The notes below the pieces were generated by a model. That model was not told where the DNA came from. It was given only the letters and a program-made list of their open reading frames with translations, and did no database searches. A DNA stretch of 11,828 bases, taken from assembly GCA_002762705.1 (NCBI GenBank), contig PCVE01000035.1:1-11828 (forward strand). Direction: 5' to 3'. A program made the position numbers and the translations under genes. Source of the stretch: Candidatus Woesearchaeota archaeon CG11_big_fil_rev_8_21_14_0_20_43_8. Its GTDB lineage: Archaea > Nanobdellota > Nanobdellia > Woesearchaeales > CG08-08-20-14. Below are positions 6,015 through 11,828 of the stretch, one piece after another. Within the stretch, counting starts at the first letter, position 1; each line of letters begins with the position of its first letter.

Positions 6015-6456
6015 ATTTTTTGTCTTCAGCTGCTGGTTCGGCTGCCTTCTCTCCGTCTTCTTTAGCCTCTTCTTTTGGGGCTAGCTGAGGGATAGGGACC
6101 TTTCCTGCTTTCACGATGACTGCATTCACCTGGACTGTGTTTGCACCGATTGTCTGGCTGCAGACTGTCTTTCTCACTTTTGTGCCTGCCCTGTTTGATT
6201 TCTTGACACCGACGACACCGGTCTTTGTCAGGATCCTTCTTCTGGCAGCTCCTGGAAGGTCTGCTCTGAGCGGGAATCCTGCGTGGTCTGATCCACCTGT
6301 GATCTTGAGTTCGTACCCAGTGAAATCGAGTACTTCGCCTTTGAAAGTATCGCCTATCTTCAGGCCGTGGAACTTTTTTGTGGCTTCTTCGTTCGCTTCA
6401 ATCTGACAGCTTCTGCCAGTCTTCTTGTCGTTTATGACTACTTTGATATTTGCCAT
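6013..6456 (-). CDS. rps6e: 30S ribosomal protein eS6 (S6e)
   Basis: The 147-residue product is a clear archaeal/eukaryotic-type ribosomal protein S6e, part of the small subunit and absent from bacteria. Diagnostic stretches are the N-terminal beta strand IKVVINDKKTGRSCQIE, the GEVLDFTGYELKITGGSDHAGFP region at about 40-62, and the basic signature GFPLRADLPGAARRRIL at 60-76. A basic RAGTKVRKTVC motif follows near 89-99. After about residue 125 it carries a low-complexity tail rich in Ala, Glu and Lys, longer than the roughly 125-residue archaeal core and probably flexible. The ATG is preceded by AGGTGA four bases upstream. The gene stands alone rather than in a large ribosomal operon and has a structured leader. 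It is the best taxonomic anchor in the window. Confidence 0.96.
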   Translation of the reverse strand: MANIKVVINDKKTGRSCQIEANEEATKKFHGLKIGDTFKGEVLDFTGYELKITGGSDHAGFPLRADLPGAARRRILTKTGVVGVKKSNRAGTKVRKTVCSQTIGANTVQVNAVIVKAGKVPIPQLAPKEEAKEDGEKAAEPAAEDKK

Positions 6457-6460
6457 TTTT

Positions 6461-6466
6461 TCACCT
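6461..6466 (-). promoter_or_regulatory. Ribosome-binding site AGGTGA of the eS6 gene
   Basis: On the minus strand AGGTGA lies four bases before the ATG at 6456. It is a strong match to the archaeal anti-Shine-Dalgarno, unlike the leaderless genes nearby. Confidence 0.7.
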
Positions 6467-6471
6467 TTCCC

Positions 6472-6529
6472 GAGATCTAGCCCCCTTCATGAGGGTTGCG
6501 GATTGTTCCGCATCTCAGCCATTAGGCTG
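6472..6529 (-). promoter_or_regulatory. Structured 5' leader of the eS6 mRNA
   Basis: Read on the minus strand, three stem-loops follow one another: CAGCC/GGCTG around a 4-base loop (6516-6529), TGCGGA/TCCGCA around a 4-base loop (6497-6512), and CCCT/AGGG around CATGA (about 6483-6495). The last two are enclosed by an outer GAGAT/ATCTC pairing (6512-6516 with 6472-6476), which shares single bases with the neighbouring stems. This gives a possible three-way junction ending just before the AGGTGA site. The first hairpin straddles the predicted transcription start near 6522. A binding site for autogenous control by eS6 is one reading. Pairing was judged by eye, with no energy calculation. Confidence 0.45.
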
Positions 6530-6541
6530 GTTAGGAGGATC

Positions 6542-6553
6542 CATTTATAAATG
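6542..6553 (-). promoter_or_regulatory. TATA box of the eS6 gene, a perfect 12-bp palindrome
   Basis: CATTTATAAATG is its own reverse complement and contains TTTATAAAT. On the minus strand it predicts a transcript starting near 6522 and a leader of about 65 bases. Being symmetric it could in principle bind TBP in either orientation, but plus-strand transcription would run into the convergent gene at 6606-7247. Confidence 0.55.
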
Positions 6554-6596
6554 TGTCGGAAATTCAATCTTAATACCGCTTTTCTTCTGACAGAAC

Positions 6597-6605
6597 AGAA
6601 AAACA
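6597..6605 (-). terminator. Possible U-tract terminator after Cys-repeat paralogue 2
   Basis: A run of five T on the minus strand lies immediately after the stop codon at 6606-6608. Archaeal termination often uses short U-tracts without a hairpin, but this tract is short. Confidence 0.25.
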
Positions 6606-7247
6606 TCAATCTTTGAGTTTGGAGATGGATTCCTCAAAACATTCTTTTCTCAGGTGTGAACTCTCATCGATGAACATGCAGTAACCAGTATCTTTGGTTA
6701 TTATCGCGAATTCATAATGGCATAGACCATTTATCGCCTGGTCTGCTATTAGTTTACAGTAATATGTGTTGTTATACCTAAGAGCCATCCTGGTCAGCCA
6801 GACTCCTTTTAGATAATCACTGTCGATATTTTCTAATAATCGGATATTCTGGTTTTCCAAAGCGACTTCGCCCATACATTCATAATATTCTCTAAGACTT
6901 CCTGTGTTCTTGCATAATCTTGGACTGTTTTTTTTAATCGCTAATCTGACATAACATTCTTGTTTGGGTTCAGGCGCCATATGTCTGCATGCGAACAACC
7001 CCGAGTTATCCATGACACTGACAAGGCATCCTTGGATCTGATTAGTATCTTTGTTTAAGCAACTATTGATATCTCCTTTTGCAACAGCATCAGAATGGAC
7101 CAAATAAGCTGTGATTATCAAGATGAACGAGAGGCAGAATAATGTCACCGTCCTTATTCGGACTTTTTTCTTTGTCTCTTCGAGATTCAATTCATACCCT
7201 TCCTGGATCTCATCTATGCTATCTGGTTTCTTACTATCATCTTCCAT
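6606..7247 (-). CDS. Membrane-anchored Cys-pair repeat protein (paralogue 2)
   Basis: This 213-residue protein is homologous to the one at 1486-2109. Over 92 gap-free residues from the third Cys pair onward, about 35 are identical by eye count. The N-terminal 30 residues are acidic then basic and predicted cytoplasmic. One membrane helix lies at about 31-50, and the outside part carries Cys pairs C63/C74, C87/C98, C112/C124, C164/C176 and C190/C203. The Cys-less unit with Trp150 falls in the same place as Trp123 of the paralogue, followed by the shared WL-x3-A-x-RYN pattern. It lacks the sixth pair of paralogue 1 but has a longer cytoplasmic head. The function is unknown; a disulfide-stabilised extracellular solenoid is inferred. 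It is divergent from the giant surface protein gene, which hints at a shared envelope role. Confidence 0.82.
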   Translation of the reverse strand: MEDDSKKPDSIDEIQEGYELNLEETKKKVRIRTVTLFCLSFILIITAYLVHSDAVAKGDINSCLNKDTNQIQGCLVSVMDNSGLFACRHMAPEPKQECYVRLAIKKNSPRLCKNTGSLREYYECMGEVALENQNIRLLENIDSDYLKGVWLTRMALRYNNTYYCKLIADQAINGLCHYEFAIITKDTGYCMFIDESSHLRKECFEESISKLKD

Positions 7248-7270
7248 GAGATGTTGGATGTGTCTATCGC

Positions 7271-7281
7271 ATAATAGTATT
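7271..7281 (-). promoter_or_regulatory. Weak TATA-like element of Cys-repeat paralogue 2
   Basis: AATACTATTAT on the minus strand is centred about 29 bp before the ATG at 7247 and preceded by a run of eight A. No ribosome-binding site is visible, so a leaderless start is plausible. The match to a TATA consensus is poor. Confidence 0.35.
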
Positions 7282-7341
7282 TTTTTTCCACTTTTTTTGG
7301 GAGAATAACCTTAGTGATCAACTTGGTGGTAGTAACATATG

Positions 7342-7350
7342 TTTAAATAA
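7342..7350 (+). promoter_or_regulatory. TATA box of the giant surface protein gene
   Basis: TTTAAATAA lies about 50 bp before the TTG start at 7397. It predicts transcription from about 7372 and a leader of roughly 25 bases containing GAGGG at 7386-7390 as a weak ribosome-binding site. Confidence 0.55.
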
Positions 7351-7396
7351 TATCCTTTTGTGTAAAATATGGTATTAAGGATATTGAGGGACTTAA

Positions 7397-10300
7397 TTGA
7401 AGGGGCACATCATATTTGCATTTTTGCTCCACCTATTTATGATAGTGGTCGCATATGGGTCGTATGCTGGATCTATCTATAATCTCACATTCACTGTGAT
7501 GGAACCAAAATCTCAGATGGTGATGGTGAATGAGACCGCAGTGTACCAAATCTATCTTAATAATACAGGAAACACGACAGAGCCCTATAATTTCAGCCTT
7601 CAGATCGATCCGTCAGTCATATTCGATTTCATGCCGATAAATGCCACGATAGCGAACCAGACTGCTAGACAAGTGAATGTGACTCTCAATTCCAGCATCG
7701 AAGGGATGTATAGTTTCAATATCACGGCATTCCATAGCTTGAATGCTTCCATACTTTTCTCTTCTTTTCCAGATGTCGGGCAGGAGCTTTCATTCAATGT
7801 TGGTGGTGCTGGTGGTGACTTGAATTATTCAGCCATGTGGGCGCTTGCGCATAATGTGACGGATCTTCCACAGATGCGTTCGCTTTTCGATTTCAATGGC
7901 GCGCCTTTCATAGCACGTGGTCCTGGCTGCAAGATGATGTTCAATGAATACGAGACAGCTATGCCTGGCCAAAACTGCTGCGGCGTGAATGGCGCGGTCT
8001 CGCTTGACATCAGCGCGGTCCTTGTCGATCAGGCAGCAGGTCTGATCGGTTGGCATATCGTCGGACCTGGCGTGGAGAATGATACTCTGAGCCATTGTGT
8101 CGGCGGAGAGAATAAAGCTGCGTTTGTCGTCGAGTTTGATGTCGATGATAATCAATCTACTGGTTGTGATTCTGCGACAGAAGGATGTTATCCTGGTTCA
8201 GACTATCAGATCTGGTATTTCCCAGACAATCATACCGGCCTGTTCGCATATTATAATGGCTCGAATCCAAAAGCGGATGGCAGGCCTGCAGGCGGGGCAT
8301 GTCCTGGGAATATCTGCTTTGTCGCTAATGCCTCAGTCGATGTATATGCTTATGTCAATTGCTCTCCGGATTTTTCCAGCGCTTATCCAAAGAAGATCGA
8401 TGATGGTATCAGCTTTGCCATCAATAAATCTGTCCTGCCTCAGCCGATAATGCTCAACTTCGAGACTAATTCATTCAATACATCTGGTGTCGATGGACCG
8501 ATAGACCAGCTCACTAATTACGATGGCGGTCAATTTGTCGATGCTTTCCTTGTGATGGGTCCGTCTCAGAAAGCCGGCAGCGCTTGCTATATGTATGATG
8601 ACAATCAGACCGGCTGCCTCAATCAATCGACATGTATCTGGAAGCCATTCAGCGGCGGCATGGGTATGTGCGATCCTGATTTTGCCAGCTTCAGCAAGGG
8701 GGATGCCTGTTTCACATACACTGACGAGGAGAACTGCACCGCGAGCGATCTTGGATTCTGTGAATGGATACCAAACGCTAAGACCCCGCAAGGGACGCAG
8801 GACATCTGTGTCGAGCAGTTCATGCCTGGACAGTTCTCTGGCGGAGATTGCGATTCAGATTGTTTCCATTGTTTCACAGAGAACCAATGCGAGAACAGCG
8901 AAGCAAATGGCGGTAGCGATTATGGAGGATGTTCCTGGTATAATGATTCTTTCAATCCTGTCGGTTGGTGCGACATGGTCGGTCTCAATTTCGGATGCGA
9001 TTCTGTGCCGGATGATTGCTTCACTCCATCGATGTGCTCGGATGCCGGGTGGTACTGGAACTCCACATATTCCACATGCATCGCGTCGGCGAATGCAGAG
9101 ATATGCTTCAATGGGATCGATGACGACAGTGATGGCGATACCGACTGTGAAGACACTGGATGCGAGATGATGAAGTTCTGCGGCGGAAGCATCAATGTCC
9201 TGACTGGAGATTATGCCGGGATGGATCCTGAGGATGCTCTCATGATGCAGCTGGGTGTAGGCATAGGGAACGAAGTCCTGTTCCTGAAGGATGATGCTGT
9301 CAATGAGGCAGGTAATGATTCTATAGATATACTCGGCTTTGGCATGACTATCGGACCGAACGCTATCGGGATCGGTATACCTATCGCGAATCTGAGCGAA
9401 CTCAATGCCTGCGGCGGGGAAGTAGTCGACAGGAGATTCGTTTATATGATCGACAGCGATGGAAATGAGAGTTCCGGGTGCAATGTCACGATGGATTCTG
9501 CAGTGGGATTCGGATTCGAATATGCGATTAGGTATGGAAATTATGCTGTAGCGAATGACAGCGGCCAGTCAAGACAGCTGTATGCATGCTTCAATTCCAC
9601 ATGGATACTTCGCGATGCTGCGATAATACCTGGGAAGTCAAGAGACCCAATGGGTGGTCCCGGCGCGCCAATGGAACCGATGGAATGCGGCGAGATGGAT
9701 CCTATGTTCGGAGTGATATTTCCTGCAGTAGTCATGGTGGAGAAGGCTTCGATAGGGAATCCGACAAGCGATATGCGTTTCACCGCCATGATAATAAATG
9801 GGTCATGGGATGATTTTGACAATCTGAGCACATATGATACTATTGTAGATGCATATTATACACCAGGCACGATGGATTTCTCTCTTGTCGATTGCTCTGA
9901 GAATCCGACAAGCTGCGGAAGCGAATTCATGATCGTCGGAGGTGGCGAGTTCATGCCGTTTGAGGACTGCATGATGCCTGGGGACGAGGATCTTGATGGC
10001 CTTTCGAACTGCGCGGATTCAGATTGCGCTTTTGCGCCTCATTGCATGAATGCGCCTGACAGGTTCAATACCTCACTTGATAAGACAGCTCCAAGGACCA
10101 CGATGTCGAAGGTCGATGAATTCGAAGACGCCGCCTTCGTGATGTGGACGACAAACGAGCCGACCAACGGGACATTGAGATTCTATGGCAATGACAGCGC
10201 ATGCAGGAACCTGAACACGAGCATCTTTGACCAGGGGATGCCAGGGACGTTTGATGATTTCCGGGCATGGCACAATGTGCCTATCGACATGTTCAGCATA

Positions 10301-10942
10301 GGCTATCCGCTCAACCTGAGCACCACTTATCATTATAAACTATTGTCATATGATGGAGCAGGCAACAAAGCTCTTTCGAAGTGTCTTAATTTCACGACAC
10401 TCTCGGCTCCGAAGAACATCTCGCTCCTGTTCAACTTCACTTCACCTGCTGGTTCTCCAGACGATTTCCTTGGCAATCTGAGCATAATCGTCGATGGCAT
10501 GGAAAAAGGTGTGGGGTCTTCATTTGAGGAAGCCGACATGAGCGATGTGAACATAACCTTGTTCAATCCAACTGCTAATGCATCTATGAATTGGTCTATC
10601 GAGCTTGTCGGAGCAGACATCTGTCAGGCGATGGAATTGGATTTCAGCGATATGTTCATCGCAAACGACACAGGAGAGCTTGATGAGATGGTCGGCATGT
10701 CGAATCTTGGGTGGACCGAGATGGCGCAGAAGATGGGTGTCGATTATGTAATAATAAAGATCCCTGATACAAGCGCAAGGTTGTTCCACTGTAATGATGA
10801 AGGCATGAACTGCACTGATGTCACAGACCAAGATACGCGAGATGGCAGGTGCCTGCTTCGCTTGGTTTCAGCGTGTATGCCGGCGGCGGCGATACATATA
10901 ATCTCACTTTCGTGCTTGAAGGAGAACTTGCCCGTAATGTGA
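7397..10942 (+). CDS. Giant secreted Cys-rich, sequon-rich mosaic surface protein (frame breaks near the 3' end)
   Basis: The start is a TTG; an in-frame stop at 7394 excludes anything earlier, and the ATG at 7439 would cut into the signal peptide. Residues 1-24 form a signal peptide (Lys2, hydrophobic core, small residues near AYGSYAG). Then come an Ig-like beta domain (25-141) and a domain at about 142-390. Next are four Cys repeats with CxW motifs (397-561) and a Cys/Asp-rich motif (569-595, NGIDDDSDGDTDCED) of the kind called putative metal-binding in MopE-like proteins. A second copy of the 200-290 module lies at about 640-735, a second Asp/Cys motif at 857-883, and a fibronectin-III-like domain at about 895-1004 (WTTNEPTNGTLRFYG, later FTT). 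More than 40 N-x-S/T sequons suggest heavy glycosylation outside the cell. About 31 residues at the end (1151-1181) look out of frame. Probable role: S-layer-associated or adhesive protein; partner unknown. Confidence 0.8.
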   Translation: MKGHIIFAFLLHLFMIVVAYGSYAGSIYNLTFTVMEPKSQMVMVNETAVYQIYLNNTGNTTEPYNFSLQIDPSVIFDFMPINATIANQTARQVNVTLNSSIEGMYSFNITAFHSLNASILFSSFPDVGQELSFNVGGAGGDLNYSAMWALAHNVTDLPQMRSLFDFNGAPFIARGPGCKMMFNEYETAMPGQNCCGVNGAVSLDISAVLVDQAAGLIGWHIVGPGVENDTLSHCVGGENKAAFVVEFDVDDNQSTGCDSATEGCYPGSDYQIWYFPDNHTGLFAYYNGSNPKADGRPAGGACPGNICFVANASVDVYAYVNCSPDFSSAYPKKIDDGISFAINKSVLPQPIMLNFETNSFNTSGVDGPIDQLTNYDGGQFVDAFLVMGPSQKAGSACYMYDDNQTGCLNQSTCIWKPFSGGMGMCDPDFASFSKGDACFTYTDEENCTASDLGFCEWIPNAKTPQGTQDICVEQFMPGQFSGGDCDSDCFHCFTENQCENSEANGGSDYGGCSWYNDSFNPVGWCDMVGLNFGCDSVPDDCFTPSMCSDAGWYWNSTYSTCIASANAEICFNGIDDDSDGDTDCEDTGCEMMKFCGGSINVLTGDYAGMDPEDALMMQLGVGIGNEVLFLKDDAVNEAGNDSIDILGFGMTIGPNAIGIGIPIANLSELNACGGEVVDRRFVYMIDSDGNESSGCNVTMDSAVGFGFEYAIRYGNYAVANDSGQSRQLYACFNSTWILRDAAIIPGKSRDPMGGPGAPMEPMECGEMDPMFGVIFPAVVMVEKASIGNPTSDMRFTAMIINGSWDDFDNLSTYDTIVDAYYTPGTMDFSLVDCSENPTSCGSEFMIVGGGEFMPFEDCMMPGDEDLDGLSNCADSDCAFAPHCMNAPDRFNTSLDKTAPRTTMSKVDEFEDAAFVMWTTNEPTNGTLRFYGNDSACRNLNTSIFDQGMPGTFDDFRAWHNVPIDMFSIGYPLNLSTTYHYKLLSYDGAGNKALSKCLNFTTLSAPKNISLLFNFTSPAGSPDDFLGNLSIIVDGMEKGVGSSFEEADMSDVNITLFNPTANASMNWSIELVGADICQAMELDFSDMFIANDTGELDEMVGMSNLGWTEMAQKMGVDYVIIKIPDTSARLFHCNDEGMNCTDVTDQDTRDGRCLLRLVSACMPAAAIHIISLSCLKENLPVM
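8585..9079 (+). repeat. Four tandem CxW Cys-rich protein repeats
   Basis: Within the giant protein, units begin at C397, C438, C492 and C541 and share the order C-aromatic, C, C-x-W, C. The CxW occurs at 413-415 (CIW), 455-457 (CEW) and 512-514 (CSW); the fourth unit has a GWYW in its place. Units are about 30-35 residues with differing loops, so this is a diverged protein repeat and not a DNA-level tandem array. Confidence 0.65.
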
Positions 10943-11828
10943 CTTATAACAGCACCATAATTTATGTGATGAACCTGACAAACAACGACAATGTGTCGAG
11001 GGAATATAATTTTTCTATCAATGTGGCTCCTTCGGGTGGTGTCGGGATATCCCTTGACCCGCCGAACGCGACGATACTGAATGGCACGACTATCAATGTG
11101 AGCATATCGATGAATGCATCTGCTCCTGGCCTCTATTATTTCAACATGACTGCGATGCTGGCAGGAAATGCGAGTGTTCTCCTGAATTCTGTGGATGATC
11201 TGGGACAGAACCTGCTGCTGAACGTGACTGGAGGTCCTGATACAATACCACCTGGTTTCACGCTCGCGCCTGAAGCGACTACGACAAATGAGACAGCGGA
11301 CATAATATTCATCCTTGATAAGGCCGGAAATGCGACACTGGACTATAATATCACATCTGGTCTTGGCGTAATTGAATATAATCTCACCATGCAGGTAGCG
11401 CATGTGTTCAATCTGACAGGACTTCTCAATAGCACTTTATACTATTATAATCTCACTGTCTGCAACAATGACGGCTACTGCAATACGACCGGACCTTATA
11501 ATTTCACGACCAATATCACTGTCGGCGTCCCCGTAGTCAGCATAAAGAAGACAGCGCTCACTCCGACTGTCGGCAATAATGAGACCATGATCTTCTTGAT
11601 CAACATCTCCAATTCTGGTGATGGGGCTGCGATCGATTATCTAGTGACAGACAGATATGATAGCATGGCGAACTTCAGTGCTTCGACCATGACTCCTTAT
11701 TCAATCAATTATACGGCCGAGCAGGTGGAATGGTTTGTGAATGTATCGCCGGGATCAGAGACTATCATCATAGCGAATTTCACTGCATTAAGCGAGGGTC
11801 TCAGCATGAATAATGTGGAGCTCAGAGA
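10819..11828 (+). CDS. Continuation of the giant surface protein in the -1 frame, 3' partial
   Basis: After a stop at 10816-10818 this frame is open to the window end. From about 10849 it encodes sequence of the same style as the upstream frame. It has no plausible start or promoter of its own and is read as the rest of the same protein. Residues from VPASLGFSVYAGG (10849 onward) lead into an Ig-like domain (10888-11241) homologous to residues 25-141 of the upstream part. Next is a fibronectin-III-like domain beginning DTIPPGFTLAPEATTTNET and ending with an FTT strand near 11510. A DUF11-like domain follows (from about 11535, VVSIKKTALTPTVGNNETM, with ISNSGDG and VTDRYD). Sequons remain dense. 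The C-terminus, where a membrane anchor would be expected, lies beyond the window. Confidence 0.72.

Noticed and set aside
8097..9170. Plus-strand open frames of 117 and 191 codons inside the giant gene
   Set aside because: They lie in an alternative frame of a well-supported coding region, with composition of a shadow frame (excess Met, Ser, Arg) and no promoter or ribosome-binding site.
10870..10895. GGC/GCG-repeat stretch as a programmed frameshift site
   Set aside because: A -1 slip on these codons would not keep tRNA pairing, and the protein sequence already looks wrong upstream of it, so the frame change is more likely before 10850.
10744..11403. 219-codon open frame on the minus strand
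   Set aside because: It lies antisense to the giant gene and its continuation. Its product is Arg/Ile/His-rich without domain logic, while the plus strand gives coherent glycoprotein sequence.
1..11828. tRNA, rRNA, CRISPR array, insertion sequence, toxin-antitoxin or defence cassette
   Set aside because: No T-loop-type GTTCRA contexts in intergenic DNA, no regularly spaced DNA repeats, no transposase motifs and no terminal inverted repeats were seen. The CPBP protease alone is not evidence of a defence system.

Overview
The window looks like chromosomal DNA from an archaeon, most plausibly a DPANN-type lineage. The clearest evidence is a complete gene for ribosomal protein eS6, which bacteria lack. 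Supporting signs are TATA boxes about 25 bp upstream of start codons, GGTGA ribosome-binding sites, leaderless genes, and a secreted protein crowded with N-glycosylation sequons. The lineage is inferred from gene style (Cys-repeat proteins, giant mosaic surface protein, small winged-helix regulators), not from a marker phylogeny.

Layout, left to right. (1) 2-505: 3' part of a membrane-anchored PH-like protein, cut by the window edge. (2) 571-1449: a DUF1385/YqhQ-family polytopic membrane protein with its own TATA box. (3) 1486-2109 and 2113-2859: a membrane-anchored Cys-pair repeat protein, followed two codons later by an unrecognised soluble protein with a His/Glu cluster; these two form an operon. 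(4) 2926-3177 on the minus strand: a small winged-helix regulator with dyad symmetries in its leader. It is divergent from (5) 3395-5380, a 661-residue one-component sensor-regulator with GAF, PAS and two AsnC-like winged helices. (6) 5377-5985 on the minus strand: a CPBP (Abi) intramembrane protease whose stop codon overlaps that of the sensor. (7) 6013-6456 on the minus strand: eS6, with a structured leader. (8) 6606-7247 on the minus strand: a second Cys-pair repeat protein, clearly paralogous to the one at 1486. (9) 7397 to the right edge: a giant secreted, Cys-rich, sequon-rich mosaic protein. Its frame breaks at about 10.82-10.85 kb, and the protein continues in the -1 frame to the window end.

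Much of the region concerns the cell envelope: PH-like and DUF1385 membrane proteins, two membrane-anchored Cys-repeat proteins, a membrane protease and a giant surface protein. Two regulators sit in the middle. No tRNA, rRNA, CRISPR array, IS element or origin was seen. The most unusual items are the Cys-pair repeat paralogues with identical internal spacing, the frame break and duplicated domains of the giant protein, the structured eS6 leader, and the tandem-winged-helix sensor.
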